From positions 1 to 15,140 of the forward strand of contig JAZUMG010000028.1 of assembly GCA_045603545.1 (NCBI GenBank): DNA of 15,140 nt. Direction: 5' to 3'. Positions 1 through 6,398 of the stretch are shown here, one piece after another (position 1 is the first letter of the stretch; each line of letters opens with the position of its first letter). The position numbers and the translations under genes are program-made. Source of the stretch: CAAGNP01 sp045603545. Lineage in GTDB: Bacteria > Bacteroidota > Bacteroidia > Bacteroidales > UBA932. Below the pieces are notes generated by a model. The model was not told where the DNA came from, ran no database searches, and worked only from the letters and a program-made list of their open reading frames with translations.

Positions 1-770
1 AGTTTCACAATCAGATTGGCTGCATCCTCATTTATGCTCTTGCCGGTATCTGCGAAGCGACTATTAAAGAACTCTACAAGATAAGGCGTGTCAATCTTAT
101 TGAGGAACATCAGATTGCCGAACTTGTAAAATGGTTTAGACGAGTTGGTAAATCCTTCCATCATCATATGGCGTTTGCTTCCATACAAGCAGTAAGCAAC
201 ATTCTGATGCTGCTGCCAATGCGAGCGTAATTTTTTCTGGAAATAATCAGGATCTGTAAACTCTGCTATATTCTGGAACTCATCAACGCAAATGACAATT
301 TTAAGACCCTTTTTCTTTGCAATCTTCTCCGCAAGATCAAGCACCTCATCAGGATTCTGTTTCACAGTTTCCCAATCAAAATCGATTGATACCTCATTGG
401 TAGGATCACTGCCAATCGAGATCTTTGGCACAAGATGCGAAAAGAAACTCTTTGCACTCTCTACAGCCTCTTCCCATTTGGTTGATGTCGCGGCAATAAC
501 CTTCTGTGCAAGCAGCGAATAGAAGTGTTCCTCATTACGCACATTGAAAAGGTCGATATGACAGATACGCAACTTGCTATCCTGTTCCATCGCTAACTTC
601 GCAGCCTTATTCACAAGCGAACTCTTACCCCAACGACGAGGTGAGATGATAATTGTATTAATCAACGAAGTGAAGCTCTGGACCAAGTTAGCAGTTTCCA
701 TCTCTCGGTCTGTAAAATTCTTCTCTGTTGCAATCTTTCCAAAGATAAAAGGAGTTTCCATAATCCACAT
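1..770 (-). CDS. AAA/archaeal-type ATPase, 3'-truncated by window edge
   Basis: The minus strand is open from an ATG at 770 (or the in-frame ATG at 761) to the left edge, giving 256 residues and no stop. Walker A is seen as SPRRWGKSS (about residues 43-51), Walker B as IVICVDEFQN (158-167), and a sensor-like YGSKRHMM follows near 196-203. This layout, with R-R-W before GKS and DEFQ in Walker B, is that of the archaeal-type ATPases (AAA/STAND-like) that are common as lone genes in Bacteroidota genomes; their substrates are mostly unknown. The missing C-terminal part would normally carry a winged helix and/or a nuclease-like domain, so function cannot be refined here. A TATATTTG -7 box lies 16 nt upstream of the ATG at 770. 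It sits beside restriction and toxin-antitoxin-like genes, but a role in defence is only an inference. Confidence 0.85.
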   Translation of the reverse strand, partial: MWIMETPFIFGKIATEKNFTDREMETANLVQSFTSLINTIIISPRRWGKSSLVNKAAKLAMEQDSKLRICHIDLFNVRNEEHFYSLLAQKVIAATSTKWEEAVESAKSFFSHLVPKISIGSDPTNEVSIDFDWETVKQNPDEVLDLAEKIAKKKGLKIVICVDEFQNIAEFTDPDYFQKKLRSHWQQHQNVAYCLYGSKRHMMMEGFTNSSKPFYKFGNLMFLNKIDTPYLVEFFNSRFADTGKSINEDAANLIVK

Positions 771-785
771 TTTATGATTCTTCCG

Positions 786-793
786 CAAATATA
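786..793 (-). promoter_or_regulatory. Bacteroidota -7 promoter box for the ATPase gene
   Basis: The minus strand reads TATATTTG here, matching TAnnTTTG, 16 nt before the ATG at 770. No good -33 box is visible at 19-21 nt spacing. The direct repeats at 796-844 overlap where a -33 region would lie. Confidence 0.5.
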
Positions 794-795
794 GT

Positions 796-844
796 ACAAA
801 ATATGTAACTACATAAATTGTTGTAACAAAATATGTATATACAT
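796..844. repeat. Two direct repeats (19 bp, 30-bp period) in the ATPase promoter region
   Basis: ACAAAATATGTA occurs at 796-807 and 826-837. The similarity extends to 19 bp (796-814 and 826-844) with two mismatches. The copies are 30 bp apart, nearly three helical turns, just upstream of the -7 box of the ATPase gene, so they could be operator half-sites. In AT-rich DNA a chance origin is possible. Confidence 0.4.
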
Positions 845-1032
845 CTTTTGTAACATCGGATAGTTGATAAAGTTGACACACTCCTTAAGTTATTACAAAA
901 ATGTGGATAACTGAATATGGGAATAGTTGATTTTGTTGTAAATATTAAGCCTCTGTCAAACGACCATTTTAACCAAAAGTCAAAATGGTGTACCTTGTAA
1001 TGAACATAAATACAAAATATTATGACTATTGC

Positions 1033-1069
1033 GAATTGAACTATCTGACAGTATTGGATAGTTCGATTC
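1033..1069. terminator. Hairpin at the 3' end of the VbhA-like gene
   Basis: GAATTGAACTATC (1033-1045) and GATAGTTCGATTC (1057-1069) form a 13-bp stem with one mismatch and an 11-nt loop. It begins at the last base of the minus-strand stop codon. It is AT-rich and not followed at once by a T-run, so it may be a weak terminator or a protein-binding inverted repeat. Confidence 0.4.
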
Positions 1070-1455
1070 TATTTATACATCTCTGGTCTACGGAGTTCGT
1101 TTTCCTCTTTCATTCTTTTGATCATCTCTGAGTTAGGAGGAACAATCTCATAAGTAGAACTATAAAGTTTTCTATGCTTGTAATGCTCATTGAGCCTTTG
1201 TGTAACTTCATCCATAGTAATCTTGCCCTCAATTTGTTGTCGAGCAAGTTGAATCAGAAACTCAGACACACTAAGCCCATCTACTTCCTGCAAACCTATT
1301 GCTGCACCCCAATTGTTGGCTCTTTCTCTAACATCCTTATCAGGATGATTATTATATTCGTCAAACAATCCCATTGATTTTTCTTATAAAGTTACGAAAA
1401 ATAATAACAAACACCGGCTAGATTAAATATAATAATGAGAAATTATTGGATAGTT
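1052..1455. repeat. 12-bp direct repeats flanking the VbhA-like gene
   Basis: TATTGGATAGTT occurs at 1052-1063 and again at 1444-1455, on either side of the VbhA-like gene. The core GGATAGTT also occurs at 858-865, and an inverted GAACTATC at 1038-1045. These could be operator sites or the scars of an insertion or excision. Confidence 0.45.
1069..1374 (-). CDS. VbhA-like antitoxin domain protein, without a Fic partner
   Basis: A 101-residue protein. Residues 17-64 resemble the helical antitoxin VbhA domain that blocks the ATP site of Fic AMP-transferases: AIGLQEVDGLSVSEFL, then IEGKITMDEV, the usual end of the domain. The inhibitory motif [S/T]xxxE[G/N] would align with LQEVDG (28-33), where Leu replaces Ser/Thr and Asp replaces Glu, so it is degenerate. 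The C-terminal 35 residues are charged and not recognised. Class I antitoxins normally lie directly before a fic gene; here the next gene downstream (minus strand) is the ATPase some 300 bp away, and no Fic motif (HPFxxGNG) is encoded in the window. It may therefore be an orphan antitoxin, an anti-toxin decoy or a remnant. The family call rests on remembered motif patterns, not a search. Confidence 0.6.
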   Translation of the reverse strand: MGLFDEYNNHPDKDVRERANNWGAAIGLQEVDGLSVSEFLIQLARQQIEGKITMDEVTQRLNEHYKHRKLYSSTYEIVPPNSEMIKRMKEENELRRPEMYK

Positions 1456-1504
1456 GAATTTATTGTTTTTTGCTCAATTAGTCCTCACCTTGATTATTAA
1501 TCAG

Positions 1505-1512
1505 TACCTTTG
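1505..1512 (+). promoter_or_regulatory. -7 promoter box for the Mrr-like gene
   Basis: TACCTTTG matches TAnnTTTG and lies 28 nt upstream of the ATG at 1541. No clear -33 box is seen at normal spacing. Its position argues against the longer reading that would begin with TTG at 1454, because that start lies upstream of this box. Confidence 0.5.
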
Positions 1513-1540
1513 TGAAAAGTTAATATATCATACTATTTAT

Positions 1541-2371
1541 ATGAATCCTAATTTCGAATACGAAAGATTTACTCAAGAGATATATCAGGTGTTAGTTAAT
1601 GCAGATGTTTTAAAAACGACTAAGGTACAACATAATGTAAAGTTGAAAGGTAGGTCGGGACAAGAACATCAGATAGATGTATATTGGGAATATGAAATTG
1701 CCGGTAATAAACATAAGGTTGCAATCGAGTGCAAGAATTATAATCGACCGGTTCCCATATCGGTTGTACAGAATTTCAAAGGCGTACTGGATGACCTGAA
1801 TGGCGTGAATGGTATTATTGTTACAAAGAAAGGGTTTCAAGAGGGCGCAAAACGGTATGCGAAAGAGTGGGGGATTTCGCTGAAGGAGTTAAGGACTCCT
1901 GGCAACGGAGAATCAATCATCAGTGAGATTGAGTATAATACCCATCTTGAGGTACGACACACGCTATATAAAGTCGATGAGGAATGGGCGAAGAGCCATG
2001 GTTTGGACTTCTCCAGATATAGACGCAATCTCGATCTGATGCGTTTCGAAAATGACAACAAATGGAGTCAAACCACATATATTCCGTTGCAAACGACGGA
2101 TCACATTATCCGAGATTGTGATGGAAAGGCCCTCAGCTCACTTGAACAAATGGAAACTGAAATTCCAGACCACCCAACGGAAGACTTCCCGTTTACCTTC
2201 TACTTCGAGAATGGCTATGTAAATATGCCGAATGTGGGTCCGGTCAAGATATTGGAGGTAAGATACGAATATGAAATCAGCGACCAACAGCGTGTAATGA
2301 AGATAGATGCAGAAGGATTTGTGCGGGCAATACTAAAAGATGCACAAACAGGCTCGACAACGCTTCTATAA
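1541..2371 (+). CDS. Mrr-like restriction endonuclease (PD-(D/E)XK)
   Basis: A 276-residue protein starting at ATG 1541. An upstream TTG in frame at 1454 is unlikely as the start because a -7 box lies between the two. Residues about 30-117 form an Mrr-type catalytic core: QIDVYWEY with D46, then VAIECKNY with E63 and K65, then IIVTKKGFQEGAKRYAKEWG, the usual strand-helix after the active site. The D...ExK residues needed for metal-dependent cleavage are all present. Mrr-type proteins cut modified or foreign DNA (type IV restriction) or act in repair. The C-terminal half (about 120-276) is not recognised and may hold the target-recognition part. The gene is alone on its strand. Its 3' end overlaps the convergent small gene by 6 nt. 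The substrate is unknown. Confidence 0.82.
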   Translation: MNPNFEYERFTQEIYQVLVNADVLKTTKVQHNVKLKGRSGQEHQIDVYWEYEIAGNKHKVAIECKNYNRPVPISVVQNFKGVLDDLNGVNGIIVTKKGFQEGAKRYAKEWGISLKELRTPGNGESIISEIEYNTHLEVRHTLYKVDEEWAKSHGLDFSRYRRNLDLMRFENDNKWSQTTYIPLQTTDHIIRDCDGKALSSLEQMETEIPDHPTEDFPFTFYFENGYVNMPNVGPVKILEVRYEYEISDQQRVMKIDAEGFVRAILKDAQTGSTTLL

Positions 2372-2596
2372 TTCGCTGTGATCAATTGTATTGAGGTCCC
2401 CCTTGCGAACTATTACATATTCGTTCTCATAGGGTTTATCTTCAGAAATACGTTTGGTTCGGAATGTTTGGTACTTTATCTTGAGCAAATTCTTTACTCT
2501 TGAGTCCTCGAACATTGCTGCCGCTGACCCAAAGTAAAAATGCTCGTGGGTGTCCTTGACCTCCACGTGAATAATAGTACGATCTTGTTTTAACAT
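2366..2596 (-). CDS. Small YFGS-motif protein of unknown function
   Basis: A 76-residue protein read from ATG 2596. A longer form from ATG 2650 is possible, but a full-consensus promoter (2612-2642) lies inside that extension, which favours 2596. Visible motif: EHFYFGSAAAMFE in the N-terminal third, and YVIVRKGDL near the C-terminus. I recall a set of short Bacteroidota proteins with a YFGS.aAIfe...IRKG pattern, often on mobile or accessory DNA, but no function is known to me. No membrane segment or Cys cluster is seen. The stop overlaps the end of the convergent Mrr-like gene by 6 nt, leaving no room for a terminator between them. Confidence 0.65.
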   Translation of the reverse strand: MLKQDRTIIHVEVKDTHEHFYFGSAAAMFEDSRVKNLLKIKYQTFRTKRISEDKPYENEYVIVRKGDLNTIDHSEL

Positions 2597-2611
2597 GTGT
2601 CTTGCCTGACA

Positions 2612-2642
2612 CAAAGATAGCACATTATCCACAATAAACAAA
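2612..2642 (-). promoter_or_regulatory. Full-consensus Bacteroidota promoter for the small YFGS gene
   Basis: On the minus strand TTTG (2642-2639), 19 nt, then TATCTTTG (2619-2612). This matches TTTG-N19-21-TAnnTTTG exactly. The ATG at 2596 follows 15 nt after the -7 box, so the 5' leader would be very short. Confidence 0.7.
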
Positions 2643-2663
2643 CTTCTCATAATTGTAGTGCAA

Positions 2664-2831
2664 TTATGTGTGTAATCGGAGCCAATCAGAATTTACAAAA
2701 TAGGCACTGCTCCCGAAATCATCTATTCCTTTCTCATCATTTATGAGATAAGAATTCTGTTCGAACCCTTCCTCGCCAAACAAGAACTGAATCTCAGGCC
2801 AACATACAACTTCATAAGTGTCTTGTTTCAT
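2664..2831 (-). CDS. Small acidic hypothetical protein
   Basis: A 55-residue protein. The start at ATG 2831 is chosen because AGGAG lies 6 nt upstream (2838-2842), one of few Shine-Dalgarno-like sites in the window; the open frame extends further upstream only to a TTG. The sequence is acidic and contains WPEIQFLFGEEGFEQNSYLI and FGSSAYFVNSDWL. Short Bacteroidota proteins with a 'W P ... EGF..NSYLI ... GSSAYFV..W' pattern seem familiar to me, but no role is known. A TATATTTG box at 2903-2910 lies 72 nt upstream of the start. The small YFGS gene begins 67 nt downstream of its stop, with its own promoter. It lies directly upstream of the divergent methyltransferase gene. Confidence 0.6.
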   Translation of the reverse strand: MKQDTYEVVCWPEIQFLFGEEGFEQNSYLINDEKGIDDFGSSAYFVNSDWLRLHT

Positions 2832-2902
2832 ACCAATCTCCTTTGAGCAATTAAAAACAATTGTTAACTTTACTTGTCGTAAGAGCGGCAAGCATTACAC
2901 TA

Positions 2903-2910
2903 CAAATATA
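2903..2910 (-). promoter_or_regulatory. -7 box upstream of the small acidic gene
   Basis: The minus strand reads TATATTTG, a match to TAnnTTTG. No -33 box is visible. A leader of about 65 nt would result. Confidence 0.4.
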
Positions 2911-2929
2911 GGATAAAAGTTGATATCTT

Positions 2930-2961
2930 TTTGGATTTTACCTGCTTTTTTCTTATTTTTG
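2930..2961 (+). promoter_or_regulatory. Full-consensus promoter for the DNA methyltransferase
   Basis: TTTG (2930-2933), 20 nt, then TATTTTTG (2954-2961): an exact fit to the Bacteroidota housekeeping promoter. Transcription should begin a few bases later, which selects ATG 2981 as the start. A strong promoter fits the need to keep host DNA methylated before the nucleases act. Confidence 0.75.
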
Positions 2962-2980
2962 CATCAAATTGATAATTCTG

Positions 2981-4072
2981 ATGAGAACGACGCATAGATT
3001 GTTTTTCCACCCGGCTCAGGATATGTCTGCCATTGCAGACGCATCCATTAACGAGATAATTACCTCACCTCCATATCCTATGATTGAAATGTGGGATGGG
3101 ATACTGGCATCGCAGAATGCCACTTTTGCGGAGGCACTTAATAAAGGATTGGTAGAAGTAGCATTTGAAGCCGCCCATCAAGAATTAGACAAGGTGTGGC
3201 AGGAGTGCTACCGAGTTCTCGCACCAGGAGGTTTTTTATGTATCAACATCGGTGATGCCACGCGAACGATTAAAGGTGAGTTCCGTTTATTTAACAATCA
3301 TTCTCGCATAGTTAAAGCCTGTCTTGATTTGGGGTTTAATAATCTTCCCAATATCATATGGCGGAAACAGACAAATGCTCCTAACAAATTTATGGGAAGT
3401 GGGATGCTTCCGTGCGGGGCGTATGTGACGCTTGAACACGAATACATTCTTATCTTTAGGAAAGGCTCTAAAAGGGAATATAAGAAAGTTGATCAGAAAG
3501 TAGCGCGTAAGAATAGTGCCTTTTTCTGGGAAGAACGGAATGTATGGTTTTCTGATGTTTGGGACCTCAAAGGGACAAAACAAAAGATTGCAAACTCGGA
3601 AACCAGGGATAGAAGTGCTGCTTATCCATTTGAGGTCCCGTATCGGCTGATTAATATGTATTCGCAGTTTGGCGATACAGTATTAGACCCTTTTTTCGGA
3701 TTGGGGACTACAATGCTTGCTGCTATGGCTTCGGGACGAAACAGTGTGGGCTTTGAAATCGACGATAAGTTGAAATCATCAATTGAAGACAACTTAAAGG
3801 GATTCAGTATAGCTGACCTTAATAGTGTCATCAAAACCCGTTTCGACAGACACTCTGATTTTGTAAAAGCGCGATCGGCAGAAAAGGGACCGTTTAAGCA
3901 CTATAATAACACTCTTGGTTCTGATGTAATGACGTCTCAGGAGGAGGAATTAGAGTTTCATTATCTCACTCAAATAGATACGAGCAGCAAGAACGATACT
4001 CTTGCTATTGTAACCTATGAAGACGCATCAGATATAAACAGAATTCCCAGACCGGAAGGTTTATTATTCTAA
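2981..4072 (+). CDS. Site-specific DNA methyltransferase (TSPPY type, beta order)
   Basis: A 363-residue enzyme. The catalytic motif IV TSPPY is at residues 28-32, and the AdoMet-binding motif I DPFFGLGTT is at 236-244. Motif IV before motif I is the beta order, and S-P-P-Y is typical of N4-cytosine methyltransferases, although some N6-adenine enzymes share it. It would modify the site cut by the facing nuclease genes. If the MjaI assignment of two of those is right, the site may be CTAG, the known MjaI site, but this is inference. The last 100 residues after motif I are longer than a minimal enzyme needs and are not recognised. The start is ATG 2981; an upstream in-frame TTG at 2969 falls too close to the promoter. 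Confidence 0.88.
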   Translation: MRTTHRLFFHPAQDMSAIADASINEIITSPPYPMIEMWDGILASQNATFAEALNKGLVEVAFEAAHQELDKVWQECYRVLAPGGFLCINIGDATRTIKGEFRLFNNHSRIVKACLDLGFNNLPNIIWRKQTNAPNKFMGSGMLPCGAYVTLEHEYILIFRKGSKREYKKVDQKVARKNSAFFWEERNVWFSDVWDLKGTKQKIANSETRDRSAAYPFEVPYRLINMYSQFGDTVLDPFFGLGTTMLAAMASGRNSVGFEIDDKLKSSIEDNLKGFSIADLNSVIKTRFDRHSDFVKARSAEKGPFKHYNNTLGSDVMTSQEEELEFHYLTQIDTSSKNDTLAIVTYEDASDINRIPRPEGLLF

Positions 4073-4075
4073 TTG

Positions 4076-4104
4076 ACAGGCCCGCTCTTGAAAAGCAGGC
4101 CTGT
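4076..4104. terminator. Two-way terminator between methyltransferase and nuclease genes
   Basis: ACAGGCCCGC (4076-4085) and GCAGGCCTGT (4095-4104) form a 10-bp stem with one mismatch and a 9-nt loop in the 38-bp gap between convergent genes. TTTGCTTTT follows on the plus side. The minus side has no clear T-run, so termination is better supported for the methyltransferase. Confidence 0.7.
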
Positions 4105-4110
4105 TTGCTT

Positions 4111-4866
4111 TTAGATAAGGTTTCTTATCTGCTCCAACACTTGAGGAGTCTGTATTTCACCATTTGTTTTCGAAATGATGTCGAACACGGGAACTCCTTT
4201 TAGCTTAGTATAGGCGGCGTTCTTCGCCATATTTGCCGTTCTTGCCTTTGCGATATATGGAGCATCCCAAGTATAACTCTTGGGTTTAATCTGAATACCA
4301 CAAATAAGAGAACCAGAACGGGAGACCTCGAAATCGACAGCGTATGTGTGGTCGATTTCTCCGGACGTCTTTTCAAAAGAAAGCATAGGGAATTGCTCCG
4401 TTAAAACTGCGATAGTATTATTCTCCCTAAGAATAATGCCATTCCAGGTCTCACAGATTACTCTAAAGCGAACACACTCCTCGCATTCTTCAAGAGTCAA
4501 ACCATGTCCATTATTGCGTACAGCAGCATAAAGGGCTTCGGCTCGTTTGTTCAAATCTTCTCTTGTCCTCCCATACTGAGTATTAAGATTCTTAACATCC
4601 CAGGAAAGCTTATTAACCTCAGCTTTATTTGTTCTGATTAATGAGAAATCGTCAAGAATGGCACGATTCTTCCCGAGCAAAGTACGACGTTGTTCACCGC
4701 TTTGATAGTAGAAATCTTCCCACTCTTCTTTTGATTTCCATGATTGCAATTCAATGAGAGTGCTAACATACCCAACCGACCAAGGGTCATTGAGCATAAG
4801 CTTATTCCATATACCATTTGTGGAACTGAATTTATCTCGGTCTATTCCTAATACAAACTCATCCAT
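4111..4866 (-). CDS. Probable type II restriction endonuclease, family not assigned
   Basis: A 251-residue protein and the last gene of the three-gene minus-strand set. It starts 13 nt after the stop of the preceding gene. A candidate PD-(D/E)XK active site lies at YAVDFEV (D178, E180) followed after a turn by GIQIKPKSY (Q192, K194). Upstream, LTLEECEECVRFR and ETWNGIILRENNTI (residues 123-152) form a well-marked motif block with an acidic residue, E140, that could complete the metal site. The N-terminal 100 residues are helical and charged. I do not recognise the family with certainty. It is not obviously homologous to the two preceding MjaI-type paralogues. As the gene facing the methyltransferase, it could be the true cognate nuclease, with the other two belonging to it or to a second system. 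Confidence 0.65.
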   Translation of the reverse strand: MDEFVLGIDRDKFSSTNGIWNKLMLNDPWSVGYVSTLIELQSWKSKEEWEDFYYQSGEQRRTLLGKNRAILDDFSLIRTNKAEVNKLSWDVKNLNTQYGRTREDLNKRAEALYAAVRNNGHGLTLEECEECVRFRVICETWNGIILRENNTIAVLTEQFPMLSFEKTSGEIDHTYAVDFEVSRSGSLICGIQIKPKSYTWDAPYIAKARTANMAKNAAYTKLKGVPVFDIISKTNGEIQTPQVLEQIRNLI

Positions 4867-4879
4867 AATGACAGCTAAA

Positions 4880-5509
4880 TCATTCTTTTACAAAATCGTC
4901 GGGATTGTATGAAAACGTAACATCCTTTGTTCTGCTATCTTTTGAGTAAGTTATCATCACAATACCTTCTGCGAAGTGCTCAAGGGGCTTGGCTTGGATA
5001 TAAGTATCTGCTTTAACCTGGACAGGAATATCATTAATATATCCATCGATGCCATGCTTTTCGTCGTTTGTGTCGCCGAGTCGAGAGTTTACGCCGAGTT
5101 CTATTGCGATATGTTTAATAATGGCATCTTGGACCATAAGCCCTGAATAGGTTTTATTGATAATGAGATCTCTTTCCCATGCTTCAATATGTTCCCTCTT
5201 TACTTCAGCAAGCTTATCCCTAACTTCTTGGAACTTTTTCCATGCCGCATCTGTCGCTTTTTTTATAGCTTCGGGATAATGCTCATTATACCATTTCTCC
5301 CATTCTTCAAGAGAATGATTAGGAACAGTGTCGTCATCTCGGAAAACTTTAATGGTTTCCGATACTTGAGATACATTTTCTGGCTTTGTAGCTTTTGCGT
5401 ATCCGTTGGAACTATTAATAACAGATTTAGAGTACTTAGGAACAGAGATGTCGGGGATGCCGATAGCTTTGGCAATTCTCTTATTCTTAATAGTTACTTT
5501 ATTTGCCAT
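4880..5509 (-). CDS. MjaI-family restriction endonuclease-like protein, divergent copy
   Basis: A 209-residue protein homologous along its whole length to the gene before it. Shared blocks are PKYSKSVINSSNG (PKYTTQIINLVNG in the other), EEWEKWY/EEWIKWY, NKTYSGLMVQDAII/TKTYCGLKFQEAII, and GIDGYINDIPVQVKADTY/GIDGFIGEQPVSIKPSTY. The last block looks like the core of a PD-(D/E)XK site, with Asp in GIDG and Lys in QVK. In conserved positions it departs more from my memory of MjaI proteins (KATKPENVSQVSE for GTRPDVVGQMSD), so it may be the specialised or degraded partner. It lies 12 nt downstream of its paralogue, in one operon. It could form a heterodimer with it, or act as a regulator or immunity factor. 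MjaI cuts CTAG; whether this copy cuts is unknown. Confidence 0.65.
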   Translation of the reverse strand: MANKVTIKNKRIAKAIGIPDISVPKYSKSVINSSNGYAKATKPENVSQVSETIKVFRDDDTVPNHSLEEWEKWYNEHYPEAIKKATDAAWKKFQEVRDKLAEVKREHIEAWERDLIINKTYSGLMVQDAIIKHIAIELGVNSRLGDTNDEKHGIDGYINDIPVQVKADTYIQAKPLEHFAEGIVMITYSKDSRTKDVTFSYNPDDFVKE

Positions 5510-5521
5510 TTCTAATACAAT

Positions 5522-6136
5522 TTAAAAAAGCGACGCTTGTTTCTCTTCGAATAGATTGTCAGGATAAACAATGGTGATGTACCCTTTCTTCTTCTCATAA
5601 GTAATGATAGGAACATCAATATGTTCAGGCAAAATCATTTCCTTTGAATCATAAGTACTTGGCTTTATGCTTACGGGTTGTTCGCCAATAAATCCATCGA
5701 TGCCAAGGGCCTCTTCATCAGGATTGGCCAAACGATATTTGAGGTTCTGCTGTTTAGCAAGGAAGGAAATGATGGCTTCTTGAAACTTCAATCCGCAGTA
5801 TGTTTTGGTATACACCAAATCTTTGACCCAGTTACGAATCATCTCTTTGTCAATAAGTTCGGTCGCTTCCTTCATCTGAAGGAACATATTGTAAACCTTT
5901 TCGGTAGCATCGTCGACCGCATTTGGCATTCTTTCCGAGTACCATTTGATCCACTCTTCAATAGTTTTTCCATCGAATTCTTGGATTAAATCTGACATTT
6001 GACCAACTACATCAGGGCGTGTTCCTTGAGCATTGCCATTAACAAGATTAATAATCTGAGTCGTATACTTCGGGAAAGTATACGACGGCGCGTTAGAAAG
6101 ACTTTCCACCTCGCCGTTGGAAATATTCTTTTTCAT
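5522..6136 (-). CDS. MjaI-family type II restriction endonuclease
   Basis: A 204-residue protein, first gene of the minus-strand nuclease operon, from ATG 6136. The sequence fits my recollection of the MjaI family (type II enzymes cutting CTAG): FPKYTTQIINLVNGNAQGTR near residue 21, GQMSDLI, EEWIKWY, WVKDLVYTKTYCGLKFQEAI, and RLANPDEEALGIDGFIGEQ followed by VSIKPSTY. The Asp of GIDG and Lys of SIK are the likely PD-(D/E)XK residues, with the Glu of QEA as a further candidate. The length is right for the family (about 200). A TAAATTTG box lies 28 nt upstream of the start. The family name is from memory of motifs, not from a search. Confidence 0.7.
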   Translation of the reverse strand: MKKNISNGEVESLSNAPSYTFPKYTTQIINLVNGNAQGTRPDVVGQMSDLIQEFDGKTIEEWIKWYSERMPNAVDDATEKVYNMFLQMKEATELIDKEMIRNWVKDLVYTKTYCGLKFQEAIISFLAKQQNLKYRLANPDEEALGIDGFIGEQPVSIKPSTYDSKEMILPEHIDVPIITYEKKKGYITIVYPDNLFEEKQASLF

Positions 6137-6164
6137 GTATGTATTAATTGTTGCTTGCTATTGG

Positions 6165-6172
6165 CAAATTTA
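6165..6172 (-). promoter_or_regulatory. -7 box for the nuclease operon
   Basis: The minus strand reads TAAATTTG, matching TAnnTTTG, 28 nt before ATG 6136. No -33 box is seen at the expected spacing, so this promoter looks weaker than that of the methyltransferase, which would suit a restriction-modification locus. Confidence 0.5.
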
Positions 6173-6236
6173 GCAATTTTCATCAAATTAATCAGTAATA
6201 TGGAGAAAAGCGATAGGGACAAGTCATTTTAGCCGT

Positions 6237-6398
6237 GATGGGGAGGAGGTTCCCGGGGGCGTGGCCCCCCTCGGCCACGGGAAGATGGAGGGGCCCGCCG
6301 GAGACAAGTTCTCGAGCAGCGAGGACGCAGGAAACCGTGGGAGGGTACGGAGTGGAGCGAAGCGGAACGGAGCCCCCCCCGGGAACCTCCTTCCCATC
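6237..6398. repeat. 162-bp GC-rich element with 25-bp terminal inverted repeats
   Basis: The left end 6237-6261 and the right end 6374-6398 are inverted copies matching at 23 of 25 positions (shared core AGGAGGTTCCCGGGGG). Inside there is a perfect 7-bp hairpin (6260-6266 with 6273-6279) and purine-rich sequence with GGAGCGAAGCGGAACGGAG. There is no convincing gene; open frames here exist in several overlapping phases because the DNA is GC-rich. The form is that of a MITE or a REP/BIME-like dispersed repeat. No target-site duplication is clear. Confidence 0.7.

Larger units (their letters stand above)
771..1068. other. Gene-free AT-rich spacer with a hairpin
   Basis: No credible coding region is seen between the ATPase and the VbhA-like gene. 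A hairpin with 10 of 11 pairs (963-973 with 979-989, loop CAAAA) sits in the middle and has no T-run. A GGATAGTT copy lies at 858-865. The hairpin at 1033-1069 is listed separately. No fic gene or remnant is seen, although VbhA-type antitoxins usually precede one. Confidence 0.6.
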
